Origin: Bartonella sp. M0177
Lineage (GTDB): Bacteria > Pseudomonadota > Alphaproteobacteria > Rhizobiales > Rhizobiaceae
Assembly: GCF_016102285.1 (NCBI RefSeq)
Contig: NZ_JACFOY010000001.1
Span: 248,001-312,000, forward strand
Direction: 5' to 3'
DNA: 64,000 nt
A program made the position numbers and the translations under genes. The notes beneath the pieces are model-generated. The model did not search any database, was not told the DNA's origin, and was given only the letters and a program-made list of their open reading frames with translations. This document shows, piece by piece, positions 19,660 to 28,760 of the stretch. Every line of letters begins with the position of its first letter. The first letter of the stretch is position 1.

Positions 19660-21135
19660 ATGACTATTTGTGTAATTCTTGCTGGACGAGTGTCTGACGT
19701 AGATAATGGTGCGACGACGCACAAAGTCATGACCCATCGTGATTATTTGGCCAATCCGGCATTATTTGCCGGTCAGCGTCCCCGTATTATCAACCTGTCA
19801 CGTTCCTACCGCTATCAAAGCCGCGCTTATTATTGTTCGCTGCTTGCCGAAGCTCGCGGCCATCGTGTGTTACCTTCTGTGGAAACCATGATCGACCTGT
19901 CTGAACGACGGTTATATAAAAAATCTATTCCCGAGCTTGAAGATTGTCTCAACAAAGCCCTGAAAGGAGACGGTACACGCGCACCGGAAATTATCAGGGT
20001 ATTTTTTGGCATTACCGATAGTTCAAATGATATTAAAGGTGACCGATTTGAGAAATTCGGCCACCTTTTGTTTGACTGGTATCGCGCTCCGGCATTGGAA
20101 GTTCACGTTATTCCGGGCGAATGGGCACGCATTCACAAAATAGGTTTTGCCAATTGGCAAAAACTTGAAGGTGAAAGTCGCGATGCTTTCTATCAGGCGA
20201 TGGAAACGTATACGACACGGGCCTGGAAAGAAGCCCGTCACAAAGTGCCGCCACGTTGGACATTTGCTGTGTTATGCAATCCGGAAGAAGAGTTGCCACC
20301 AACAAACGTTGAGGATTTGAAGCATTGGGCAAAAATTGCCGCCCGCCTTGGTGTGGAAGTTGAACCGATCGGGGCAAGAGATCTTGCCCGTCTTGCCAAT
20401 TTCGATGCGCTTTTTATTCGTGAAACCACCAATATTTCCAATCATACCTATCGTTTTGCCCGTCGCGCGGAACAGGAAAATATGCCGGTCATTGACGACC
20501 CGATGTCGATGATCCGTTGTACGAATAAAGTCTATCTCGACGAATTGATGCGCGCGAACGGTGTACCGGTTCCCCCCACAGTGATGATCGGTGGCAATGA
20601 TGATCTGGTCAGAGCAGCAGATACGCTCGGTTTCCCGATGGTGTTGAAAATTCCGGATTCTTCGTTTTCACGCGGGGTGAAACGCGTTGGTTCAATGGAA
20701 GAATTGCGCCGCCTTGCCCATGAATGGCTCAAGGATAGCGATCTTTTGCTGGCACAAAAATATTTACCGACCAAATTCGATTGGCGTGTCGGTGTATTGG
20801 GTGGCAAGCCGCTTTTTGTTTGCCAGTATGAAATGGCACCCCACCATTGGCAAATTATCAAACATGATCCGAATGGTGGCGAACCGCTGGAAGGCGGCTT
20901 CAAAACCTATGCTATTCCGGATGCACCGCCGGCAGTTGTCGAAATCGGTTTGAAGGCGGCCCGTTGCATTGGTGATGGCCTTTACGGTGTTGATATTAAA
21001 GAAACCGATGAAGGCATTGTGGTTATTGAGGTCAACGACAACCCCAATATCGAACACGGGGTCGAGGATTTGGCCGAAAAAGATGATGTCTGGATCAATC
21101 TCACACGCTGGTTTATCGAACGCCTTGAACGCTGA
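19660..21135 (+). CDS. RimK-like ATP-grasp ligase with an N-terminal RLAN domain
   Basis: A 491-residue cytoplasmic protein. The N-terminal part (about 1-150) corresponds to the RimK-like ATP-grasp N-terminal (RLAN) domain. The ATP-grasp domain occupies about residues 270-490: RCTNKVYLDELMRANGVPVP, FPMVLKIPDSSFSRGVKRV (ATP lysine and glycine loop) and the metal-binding IEVNDNPNIEHG near the C-terminus. Such enzymes join an amino acid to a carboxylate with ATP hydrolysis; E. coli RimK adds glutamates to S6, but this protein is about 190 residues longer. It is tightly linked to the GNAT-C39 gene. The start follows a GGAG at long spacing, so coupling to the upstream gene is likely. Confidence 0.88.
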   Translation: MTICVILAGRVSDVDNGATTHKVMTHRDYLANPALFAGQRPRIINLSRSYRYQSRAYYCSLLAEARGHRVLPSVETMIDLSERRLYKKSIPELEDCLNKALKGDGTRAPEIIRVFFGITDSSNDIKGDRFEKFGHLLFDWYRAPALEVHVIPGEWARIHKIGFANWQKLEGESRDAFYQAMETYTTRAWKEARHKVPPRWTFAVLCNPEEELPPTNVEDLKHWAKIAARLGVEVEPIGARDLARLANFDALFIRETTNISNHTYRFARRAEQENMPVIDDPMSMIRCTNKVYLDELMRANGVPVPPTVMIGGNDDLVRAADTLGFPMVLKIPDSSFSRGVKRVGSMEELRRLAHEWLKDSDLLLAQKYLPTKFDWRVGVLGGKPLFVCQYEMAPHHWQIIKHDPNGGEPLEGGFKTYAIPDAPPAVVEIGLKAARCIGDGLYGVDIKETDEGIVVIEVNDNPNIEHGVEDLAEKDDVWINLTRWFIERLER

Positions 21136-21191
21136 TTTAAAAGAACCAAAGGCGATTTAAAGGCCTGATGTTGATTTAAAGCCCTAAAGAG

Positions 21192-21221
21192 CAAAACCGG
21201 CAATGTGTTGCCGGTTTTTTG
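21192..21221 (+). terminator. Rho-independent terminator after the RimK-like gene
   Basis: AAAACCGGCAA / TTGCCGGTTTT form a perfect stem with a TGTG loop and a T tract. Just upstream, the motif GATTTAAA occurs three times (21132-21180). Confidence 0.93.
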
Positions 21222-21423
21222 TATTCCATCAGAATTCTGTTTATTCCATTGCCAAGCGAAAACGGGCTTTCTTCGGTTTCTTGAAAACATCGTTTTCGGG
21301 TGGAAATCATGAGTGTCTTCTCATTCGCGTTCGTCCACAAAAACACAAATTGAAAACACAAAAGGCCGATATGATGACAAAGCTATTTTGCCTTGAATGA
21401 AGCTCTGTCCATTCCAAGAGAAG

Positions 21424-22038
21424 TTATTGCGAAGAAGAATGATCGGCCGAAGACGTGTTACTATTCAGTGCCTTTTCGATTTGTGGCAATGTTTCATCTT
21501 TATAGATTTGCGGTGTTAATGGCCCGATATGTTTATAAACAATAATGCCTTGCCGGTTTAAAAGAAAAGTTTCCGGCGGTCCGTATACGCCCCAATCAAT
21601 TGCTGCGCGACCGCTCGGGTCAAAGCCGACAAGCTTGAATGGGCTCCCGAAATTATCAAGGAAGCGTATCGCGTTTTCTTGTTTGTCTTTGTAATTGATG
21701 CCGACAAGATCAAAGCGATTGTCTTTTGAAATTTCGATAAGGGTGGGATGTTCGTCACGGCATGGCGGACACCACGAACCCCAGAAATTGACAAGCGTAA
21801 CGCGCCCCTTGAAATCGTCAGGGTTGAAGGAGCCTGTTTGACCCAGAAGGGGCAAAACTGTTGCCGGTGCAGGCTTGCCGGCAAGTGCATTGGGAACAAG
21901 ATTGGCCGTGTCCGGATTGGTTGTTTCCATATGGCTGTACATAATAACAACCAGAACAACAAACAGGATGAACGGCCCGAAAAGGGCAATCATCACCGGA
22001 ACACTCATTTTTTTCTTGGGCGCGTCCATGATCTTCAC
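21424..22038 (-). CDS. ccmG: Thiol:disulfide interchange protein CcmG/DsbE
   Basis: A membrane-anchored periplasmic thioredoxin that reduces the haem-binding cysteines of apocytochrome c. The 204-residue protein has an N-terminal anchor (about 14-35) and a thioredoxin domain with the active site WCPPC in NFWGSWCPPCRDEHPTL and a cis-proline region GVYGPPETFLL. The frame opens with GTG at 22038, overlapping the ccmD stop; an ATG lies three codons in at 22029. It is the last gene of the ccmABCDG cluster. ccmE, ccmF and ccmH are not in this window. Confidence 0.94.
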   Translation of the reverse strand: MKIMDAPKKKMSVPVMIALFGPFILFVVLVVIMYSHMETTNPDTANLVPNALAGKPAPATVLPLLGQTGSFNPDDFKGRVTLVNFWGSWCPPCRDEHPTLIEISKDNRFDLVGINYKDKQENAIRFLDNFGSPFKLVGFDPSGRAAIDWGVYGPPETFLLNRQGIIVYKHIGPLTPQIYKDETLPQIEKALNSNTSSADHSSSQ

Positions 22039-22250
22039 GATTTTACTTTGTTGGCACGGATGGCATTTGACTGTTCAAGTTTTTGAAGCCGCGCTTTTTG
22101 ATGACGACCATTAAGAACAATGTATAAAACCAGCAATAACAGGACAACGGCCGAGACGACATAACTCATGGTGACAATCTGGCTATGGTCGAAATGCCCC
22201 AGAAATATGTCGATACGGTCGGAAATGCCAATTGCATTTTCAGTGGTCAT
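22035..22250 (-). CDS. ccmD: Haem exporter small protein CcmD
   Basis: A 71-residue single-span membrane protein (helix about residues 26-47, MSYVVSAVVLLLLVLYIVL) with a basic C-terminal tail (GRHQKARLQKLE). CcmD links CcmABC and helps to release holo-CcmE. The ATG at 22250 overlaps the ccmC stop (ATGA), and its own stop overlaps ccmG, so it is translationally coupled on both sides. Confidence 0.9.
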   Translation of the reverse strand: MTTENAIGISDRIDIFLGHFDHSQIVTMSYVVSAVVLLLLVLYIVLNGRHQKARLQKLEQSNAIRANKVKS

Positions 22251-23017
22251 TTTACGTTTTCCTTTTGACGCAGGCGCCGAGCAGCCATTCTTTGCATAGT
22301 TTCCACACGTCGACGGGTAATTTCGGTACGCATAGTTGCAAGATAAAGAGCAAAAAATGCCAATGTGAAACCGATAGCCATGGTAAAGAGCGGCCATAAC
22401 ATGGCACTATCAATAGCCGAGCCGCCTTTGCGAAGAATAGAGGCGGGTTGATGAAGTGTGTTCCACCATTCAACGGAGAATTTGATAATCGGTATATTGA
22501 TGAAGCCGACAAGAGTCAGGATAGCGGCAGCTTTTGCACCTTTTGTTGCATCGTCAAACGCCCGTGAAAGCGCAATAATAGCAAGATAAATCAAAAACAA
22601 CACAAGCACGGAAGTAAGTCGCGCATCCCATTCCCACCATGTCCCCCATGTTGGCCGCCCCCAGAGAGAGCCGGTTATAAGGGCAAGAGCGGTAAAAGTT
22701 GCACCGATCGGAGCGGCACTTTTGAGCGATACATCGGCAAGCGGATGACGCCAGACCAGAGTTCCAAGTGCCGAAACGCTCATCAATGTGTAGCAGAACA
22801 TGGAAAGCCAGGCAAAAGGCACATGAAGATACATGATGCGCACGGTCATGCCTTGTTGATAATCGTCGGGCGAATGCATGACCATGAAAAGGCCACAGGC
22901 AAGAACAATAACAGCAACAAGGCTAAGCCACGGCAGAACTTTACCGCTCAGCCCCATGAAACGGGTCGGGTTGGCCAATGATTGCAACCAGTTTGTCTTT
23001 TTTTGTATCAATTCCAT
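22247..23017 (-). CDS. ccmC: Haem exporter/handling protein CcmC
   Basis: An inner-membrane protein that attaches haem to CcmE during system I cytochrome c maturation. The 256-residue product has six hydrophobic segments and the tryptophan-rich WWD-type motif WGRPTWGTWWEWDARLTS between two of them, the haem-binding signature of the family. The ATG at 23017 (MELIQKKTNW) is preferred to a longer frame. It lies 91 bases after ccmB and overlaps ccmD. Confidence 0.95.
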   Translation of the reverse strand: MELIQKKTNWLQSLANPTRFMGLSGKVLPWLSLVAVIVLACGLFMVMHSPDDYQQGMTVRIMYLHVPFAWLSMFCYTLMSVSALGTLVWRHPLADVSLKSAAPIGATFTALALITGSLWGRPTWGTWWEWDARLTSVLVLFLIYLAIIALSRAFDDATKGAKAAAILTLVGFINIPIIKFSVEWWNTLHQPASILRKGGSAIDSAMLWPLFTMAIGFTLAFFALYLATMRTEITRRRVETMQRMAARRLRQKENVK

Positions 23018-23108
23018 GATATCCCTTATTATCGGGTTTTGCTTTTGTCGCAATTATCTTTCTTCATAGAGACCAACATATGACACCAATCTGACAAAGA
23101 TGTGATGT

Positions 23109-23774
23109 CTAGTCCGATAATGACGCAAGTGTCAAAGCCGCAGCCAAGGGGCCGAGAATCGAGAAGAACAGTGACAGAGCGATCAAAAACAGTAACGGAT
23201 TTATAAACGAAATGCCCGGAGCGGTGGTTGCATAGGCTGCGGATACGCCAAAAATCATAACCGGTACGGCAAGCGGCAAAACAATAACCGATATCAAGAC
23301 ACCACCACGCGGTAGAGAGGTTGCAAGCGCCGCACCGACTGCACCAATCAGAGTAATCGCAGGTGTACCGCATAAAAGTGTGAGCATAAGGCCGCCTATT
23401 GCTGTTCCACTAAGACCGAGCATCAATCCCAGCACAGGAGTAAAAAGAATAAGCGGCAGAATAGTTCCACACCAATGCGCCAGGCATTTTGTAAAAACGA
23501 TCAGACTCAAGCTTTTTCTGTGTCGGGACAATATCAGTTGATCAAGGCTGCCGTCATCACGGTCGGTCTGGAACATGCGGTCTAAACCGAGCAAAATTGA
23601 AAGAAGCGCTCCAATCCACAGCATTCCCGGACCAATGCGGGACAAAATCTCCTGATCAGGTCCGACAGCAAACGGAGTTATGATAATAATTGCTGCAAAA
23701 AACAGAAGTCCCGTCAATAAAGAACTTCCCGGACCAAAAGCAATTCGCAAATCGCGCAAGAAAAGGGCTTTCAT
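23109..23774 (-). CDS. ccmB: Haem exporter membrane protein CcmB
   Basis: The ABC-transporter membrane subunit that works with CcmA to release holo-CcmE. The 221-residue protein has six hydrophobic segments and the family motifs FLRDLRIAFGPGSSLLTGLLFF and DRMFQTDRDDGSLDQLILS. The ATG at 23774 overlaps the ccmA stop (TGATG). Confidence 0.95.
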   Translation of the reverse strand: MKALFLRDLRIAFGPGSSLLTGLLFFAAIIIITPFAVGPDQEILSRIGPGMLWIGALLSILLGLDRMFQTDRDDGSLDQLILSRHRKSLSLIVFTKCLAHWCGTILPLILFTPVLGLMLGLSGTAIGGLMLTLLCGTPAITLIGAVGAALATSLPRGGVLISVIVLPLAVPVMIFGVSAAYATTAPGISFINPLLFLIALSLFFSILGPLAAALTLASLSD

Positions 23775-24397
23775 CAATTGTCCTCGAAATCGGGAAGGTA
23801 ATCGTCCAGGAGAATATGACGATTTTCTTCTATGCCAAGCGGTAAATGGGTTGCGGCAATAATCATGCCCGAACGGTTTCTATGATCTTCCATGATTTTT
23901 GCAAAAATCGCACTTGCGTGTTTGTCGAGCCCTGATGTCGGTTCGTCCAGGAGCCATAAAGGCTGATGGGATAATAACAATCGTGCAATGGCTACGCGCC
24001 TTTTCTGTCCGGTTGAAAGGACACCGAAGGGAAGATGTTCGATTCCTGAAAGTTCGACCTCAGCGAGTGCTTCCATTGGCGACAGCAATTGCGCTGAATC
24101 AAAATCCGACCAGAATTCGAGATTTTGCAAAACGGTCAAATGCGTTTTCATGGCATTTTGACTGCCAAGATAATGGCTAACAAGAGCAACGGGAAAGCGT
24201 TGATCACCGTCTTGTGCTGCGACTTCTCCTTCATTGGCGGGCAAGAAGCCGGCAATGATTCGCAGCAAAGTAGACTTACCGATACCATTTGGACCAGTAA
24301 TTGTGAGCAATTCTCTATCGTGGATTGTAAAGTGCAAGTGTTGAAACAACACCTCTTCACCACGTTTTGCACTCAGATCAACTGCTGTTATTTCCAT
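23774..24397 (-). CDS. ccmA: Haem exporter ATP-binding protein CcmA
   Basis: The ABC ATPase of the CcmAB complex. The 207-residue protein shows Walker A GPNGIGKSTLLRIIAG, the signature LSTGQKRRVAIARLLLS and Walker B LWLLDEPTSGLD. It is the first gene of ccmABCDG, divergent from acnA across a 298-base gap. That gap holds a perfect palindrome TCTGGAA/TTCCAGA (24480-24496). Confidence 0.96.
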   Translation of the reverse strand: MEITAVDLSAKRGEEVLFQHLHFTIHDRELLTITGPNGIGKSTLLRIIAGFLPANEGEVAAQDGDQRFPVALVSHYLGSQNAMKTHLTVLQNLEFWSDFDSAQLLSPMEALAEVELSGIEHLPFGVLSTGQKRRVAIARLLLSHQPLWLLDEPTSGLDKHASAIFAKIMEDHRNRSGMIIAATHLPLGIEENRHILLDDYLPDFEDN

Positions 24398-24695
24398 GTA
24401 ACCACCGGATTTTGCTTAACCTTTCTTAAGATGGCCGGAGCCTTTGAACAAGTAAACACATTTTTTTTAATGGATTACGTCTGGAACAGTTCCAGAAAAG
24501 GACTTATATCAGAATTACCATACCAGCGGTCGGTGTGGGACAATTTTTGGGCCGGTCTCCAAATCTGCTTGTTCTGGCGGTTGAGGAACGGACAGCGGAA
24601 ATGACTGCACCCGCACCGTAGCTGCGATCTTGACCCGCAGTTTGTGGCGTTCGTTCCAGGAGCTAAGGCTCGCACAAATATAAGGACGAACAGTC

Positions 24696-27389
24696 GTGTC
24701 TCAAATAGATAGTTTTAAGTGCCGCAAAACACTCCATGTAAATGGCAAAGACTATATTTATTACAGTCTGACAGAAGCCGAAAAGAACGGTCTTCCCGAC
24801 ATTTCCCGCTTGCCATTTTCAATGAAGGTTCTGCTCGAGAACCTGCTGCGGTTTGAAGACGGTCGCACGGTCAAGAAAGACGACATTTTAAATATCGCCA
24901 AATGGCTGGACGACAAGGGAAAAGCAGGCGCTGAAATAGCCTATCGCCCTTCACGCGTTTTGATGCAGGATTTTACCGGCGTTCCAGCCGTTGTGGATCT
25001 TGCAGCGATGCGTGATGCAATGGTGAAGCTTGGTGAAAATCCGGAAAAAATCAATCCGTTGGTTCCGGTTGACCTCGTCATTGACCACTCGGTGATTGTT
25101 GACGATTTTGGCAATCCGCTTGCTTTCCAGCACAATAAGGAACTCGAATATAAACGTAATGGCGAACGTTATCGTTTCCTGAAATGGGGGCAACAAGCCT
25201 TCCGGAATTTCCGGGTTGTTCCTCCGGGGACAGGTATTTGCCATCAGGTCAATCTTGAATATCTTGCCCAATGTGTTTGGACGAGAGAAGAAAATGGCCA
25301 CACAATAGCCTATCCCGATACCTGCGTTGGTACCGATTCCCATACCACAATGGTCAACGGTCTTGGTGTTCTTGGCTGGGGCGTTGGTGGTATTGAAGCT
25401 GAAGCTGCCATGCTTGGCCAACCGGTTTCGATGTTGTTGCCGGAAGTTATCGGCTTCCGCCTCACAGGTAAACTCAAGGAAGGCATTACAGCGACCGATC
25501 TTGTTTTGACCGTAACACAGATGTTGCGTAAGAAAGGCGTGGTCGGAAAATTTGTCGAATTCTTTGGTCCGGGTCTTGAACATATGACTTTGGCCGATCG
25601 TGCGACAATTGGCAATATGAGCCCTGAATATGGTGCAACATGCGGCTTTTTCCCGATTGATCAGGAAACCATCCGTTACCTCAATATGACAGGTCGTAAA
25701 GAAGAACGGATTGCTCTTGTCGAAGCTTATACAAAAGCTCAAGGCATGTGGCATGATTCCCATACGGCCGATCCGGTATTTACCGATACAATCGAACTTG
25801 ATATGGGAACTGTTGTGCCCTCAATGGCCGGACCGAAACGTCCGGAAGGGCGTTTGCCGCTTGAAGAAGTCGGTAAAAGTTTTGCGACAGCTCTTCACAA
25901 CGAATATAAGAAAACAACCGGTGAAAAAACACGGTATAAGGTTGAAGGCGAGGATTTCGACATTGGTCACGGAGATGTCGCTATTGCAGCGATCACCTCT
26001 TGCACCAACACGTCCAATCCGAGTGTTCTGATTGCAGCTGGGTTGCTCGCCCGAAACGCGGTTGCCAAAGGCTTGAAATCCAAGCCGTGGGTTAAAACTT
26101 CACTGGCTCCGGGCTCGCAGGTTGTTGAAGCCTATCTGGTCAATTCGGGACTGCAGAAAGATCTTGATGCTTTGGGATTCAATCTGGTCGGTTTCGGTTG
26201 CACAACCTGTATCGGTAACTCGGGTCCTCTGCCGCCGGCAATTTCAAAAACCATCAATGACAAGGGATTGATCGTTGCAGCCGTTCTTTCAGGAAACCGT
26301 AACTTCGAGGGACGTGTTTCGCCTGATGTTCAGGCAAACTACCTTGCTTCACCGCCACTTGTTGTTGCCCATGCTTTGGCTGGAACTATCACCAAGGATC
26401 TCACAAAAGAACCTCTTGGAACCGGCAAAGATGGCAAACCGGTTTATCTGAAGGATATCTGGCCAACTTCGCAGGAAGTTCAGGAATTCATCGAAAAGAA
26501 TGTTACCCGCAAGATTTTTGAATCAAAATATGCGGATGTCTTCAAGGGCGATGAAAACTGGCAGAAAGTCAAGGTTCCGGCAGGTGAAACCTATGCTTGG
26601 GACAAAGACTCGACCTATGTTCGCAATCCTCCCTATTTTGAAAACATGCCGAAAGTACCTGCACCGCTCAAGAATATTGACGGAGCTCGTATCCTCGGAC
26701 TTTTCGGGGACAAGATCACGACCGACCATATTTCGCCTGCCGGTTCTATCAAGGTTGATTCTCCGGCCGGTAAATATCTGATCGAACATGGTGTAAAACC
26801 TGCCGATTTCAACCAGTATGGTACCCGTCGCGGCAACCATGAAGTGATGATGCGTGGCACTTTTGCCAATATCCGTATCCGTAACTTTATGCTTGGCGAG
26901 AATGGACGCGAAGGTGGCTACACCATTCACTATCCATCCAAGGAAGAAGAATCGATCTATGATGCTGCTATGCAGTATAAGAGCGAGCATGTGCCACTCG
27001 TTGTCTTCGCCGGCATCGAATATGGTAACGGGTCATCACGTGACTGGGCGGCCAAAGGAACCAATCTTTTGGGCGTGCGTGCGGTGATTGCTCAATCTTT
27101 CGAGCGTATTCACCGGTCCAATCTCGTTGGTATGGGAATTGTACCGTTTGTCTTCGAGGATGGACAGAGCTGGCGCTCCTTGGGGCTGAAAGGCGATGAA
27201 GTTATCACTATTGATGGCATCAACGATCTGAAGCCACGGCAAAAAACTGTTGCCAAGGTCAAATTCAGTGACGGCACTGTGAAGGAAGTTCCGCTTCTTT
27301 GCCGGGTCGATACTGTCGATGAACTTGATTACCTCCATAATGGCGGCATTTTGCAATATGTTTTGCGCAACCTTGCCAAAGAAGGCTGA
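24696..27389 (+). CDS. acnA: Aconitate hydratase A
   Basis: Interconverts citrate and isocitrate in the TCA cycle using a [4Fe-4S] cluster. The 897-residue protein has [20 protein letters not shown], the cluster cysteines in [10 protein letters not shown] and [14 protein letters not shown], and the C-terminal swivel domain with [12 protein letters not shown]. Length fits the AcnA/IRP family. It starts at GTG 24696 with AAGGA 9 bases upstream. It is monocistronic with its own terminator. Divergent ccm-acnA is a standard Hyphomicrobiales arrangement. Confidence 0.97.
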   Translation: MSQIDSFKCRKTLHVNGKDYIYYSLTEAEKNGLPDISRLPFSMKVLLENLLRFEDGRTVKKDDILNIAKWLDDKGKAGAEIAYRPSRVLMQDFTGVPAVVDLAAMRDAMVKLGENPEKINPLVPVDLVIDHSVIVDDFGNPLAFQHNKELEYKRNGERYRFLKWGQQAFRNFRVVPPGTGICHQVNLEYLAQCVWTREENGHTIAYPDTCVGTDSHTTMVNGLGVLGWGVGGIEAEAAMLGQPVSMLLPEVIGFRLTGKLKEGITATDLVLTVTQMLRKKGVVGKFVEFFGPGLEHMTLADRATIGNMSPEYGATCGFFPIDQETIRYLNMTGRKEERIALVEAYTKAQGMWHDSHTADPVFTDTIELDMGTVVPSMAGPKRPEGRLPLEEVGKSFATALHNEYKKTTGEKTRYKVEGEDFDIGHGDVAIAAITSCTNTSNPSVLIAAGLLARNAVAKGLKSKPWVKTSLAPGSQVVEAYLVNSGLQKDLDALGFNLVGFGCTTCIGNSGPLPPAISKTINDKGLIVAAVLSGNRNFEGRVSPDVQANYLASPPLVVAHALAGTITKDLTKEPLGTGKDGKPVYLKDIWPTSQEVQEFIEKNVTRKIFESKYADVFKGDENWQKVKVPAGETYAWDKDSTYVRNPPYFENMPKVPAPLKNIDGARILGLFGDKITTDHISPAGSIKVDSPAGKYLIEHGVKPADFNQYGTRRGNHEVMMRGTFANIRIRNFMLGENGREGGYTIHYPSKEEESIYDAAMQYKSEHVPLVVFAGIEYGNGSSRDWAAKGTNLLGVRAVIAQSFERIHRSNLVGMGIVPFVFEDGQSWRSLGLKGDEVITIDGINDLKPRQKTVAKVKFSDGTVKEVPLLCRVDTVDELDYLHNGGILQYVLRNLAKEG

Positions 27390-27429
27390 TTGGCAACTCA
27401 TAAAACGATAAATGGGTTATAAAACACAT

Positions 27430-27462
27430 AAACGGGTCGTAAAATTACGGCCCGTTTATTTT
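27430..27462 (+). terminator. Rho-independent terminator of acnA
   Basis: The stem AAACGGGTCGTAA / TTACGGCCCGTTT has one mismatch and is followed by a T-rich tract. Confidence 0.9.
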
Positions 27463-27487
27463 TAACCGACAATTTCAGAGAATCTCA

Positions 27488-27517
27488 TTGACGTACCCAG
27501 CGAAATTACGCTATAAG
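27488..27517 (+). promoter_or_regulatory. Putative rpsT promoter
   Basis: TTGACG (27488-27493), an 18-base spacer and TATAAG (27512-27517) form a good housekeeping-type promoter about 83 bases upstream of the rpsT start. Confidence 0.6.
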
Positions 27518-27599
27518 CCCGCCAAGATTAAGCGGCTCTCGGCCGCAGTTTGTGTTTCTAGGCTTAAAAGCCGGTCAATAAGAAGAGAGAGATAGACTT

Positions 27600-27866
27600 A
27601 TGGCGAATACACCTTCGTCCAGAAAAGCAGTGCGTAAGATTGCAGCACGCACAGAGGTTAGTAAATCCCGTCGTACACGTGTTCGTTCATTTGTACGCAA
27701 GTTTGATGATGCAGTTGCTGCCGGCAATAAGGCGGCTGCCGAAGTTGCTTTCAAGACGGTTGAACCGGAATTGATGCGTGCTGTCACAAAAGGTGTTCTG
27801 CATAAGAATACGGCTTCGCGCAAAGTTTCACGTTTAGCCAAAAAGTTGAAATCACTTTCTGCCTGA
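27600..27866 (+). CDS. rpsT: 30S ribosomal protein S20
   Basis: A primary binder of 16S rRNA. The 88-residue basic protein begins [15 protein letters not shown] and contains [21 protein letters not shown] and the C-terminal [22 protein letters not shown], typical of S20. It is followed by a terminator and then the dnaA control region; rpsT-dnaA adjacency is conserved in this order. Confidence 0.97.
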   Translation: MANTPSSRKAVRKIAARTEVSKSRRTRVRSFVRKFDDAVAAGNKAAAEVAFKTVEPELMRAVTKGVLHKNTASRKVSRLAKKLKSLSA

Positions 27867-27925
27867 TTGTTTGGAAGAACGCTTCCGAAGAGTTTTTTCT
27901 CGGTTGAGCGGGTTTGTAGATTTTA

Positions 27926-27958
27926 AAAAACCGGTGCCTTTCGGGTGCCGGTTTTTTT
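27926..27958 (+). terminator. Rho-independent terminator of rpsT
   Basis: AAAAAACCGGTGCC pairs with GGTGCCGGTTTTTT (two G-T wobbles) around a TTTCG-type loop, followed by T residues. Confidence 0.85.
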
Positions 27959-28760
27959 CGTTTTTATTTTCGTTAGGATGGTAGAATAATTAACCGTAAA
28001 AATGATTAATTTTAGAAAGAAATATCATTTTATTTTTTTGTAAAAAAACCTTTAAAAACAATTGCCTAACAGCCTTATCCACAATGACAAAAAAGCCTTG
28101 GAACGCTCATGTTTTGTCAAGCTTTTTTTTTTAATTTTTTTTTAAGAAATTTTGTCGACCGGCAAGCGCCATAGCCGTTTCGAAAAAGCTTATTGATTCA
28201 AAGTAATTACGCGCTGTTCCTGTTAACGAATATCGGAAAAATAGAATAGGAATGCAATTTTCGGTTGAGTTTTACCCCTTGCATTTATGGACGGCGTTTT
28301 TGTATGGTCTAACTGCAATTAATAACTTTCCAGCCTGCTGCCTTTGAGTCTTCTCTGATCGGTTGACGATAAGCGAATAACAAAGGTAGTAACGCTATCA
28401 AATGAAAATGCTCTTTGTTTTTTCTAAGGGGTTGAAGTCGTGAAACTTGATGGAACAGAACTTGTTTTTGTCACCAGCAGGTTTGGTACAGTAGATGGAA
28501 AGGGAATTACGAAACAGAGCGATCTTGGTTGCCTTATGTGGTTTGGCATTGAGGTGGCGTTTGTTGTTAAGGGGAAAGTTGCTAGGGGTGAGTTGAGTTT
28601 TTCGTGTTGAATGGATGTGTTTTTGGTTTGTTAAGAGGGTTAACAAACGTGTCGGTCTGTTTTTCGCGGAGTAGTTTTATTTTTGGTTATTCAAGGCAAG
28701 GATGTTTGGACCGCGAAGGTGTTGTAACCGTTCGGTTTTCATTTGTCTTTGTCAGAGAGA
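27959..28760 (+). promoter_or_regulatory. dnaA upstream region (possible origin-like features)
   Basis: About 800 bases without a supported gene. The left half is AT-rich, with one perfect DnaA box and two long T tracts (about 28122-28143). GANTC sites lie at 28195-28199 and 28346-28350. A possible promoter is TTGCAT (28279-28284) with an 18-base spacer to TATGGT (28303-28308). From about 28440 to 28740 the plus strand is markedly rich in G and T and poor in C. If that promoter is used, dnaA has a 5' UTR of more than 400 bases. Confidence 0.5.
28075..28083 (+). promoter_or_regulatory. DnaA box
   Basis: The sequence TTATCCACA is an exact match to the strong DnaA-binding consensus. Only this one perfect copy was seen upstream of dnaA. 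It may serve dnaA autoregulation rather than an origin. Confidence 0.6.

Noticed and set aside
24424..24437. CtrA-like TTAA...TTAA between ccmA and acnA
   Set aside because: The spacer is six bases rather than seven, so it does not fit the CtrA consensus. A similar near-match at about 28631-28644 has a five-base spacer.
24635..24646. 12-mer CCGCAGTTTGTG upstream of acnA, also found upstream of rpsT (27543-27554)
   Set aside because: Only two copies, at different positions relative to any promoter. Probably chance without genome-wide support.
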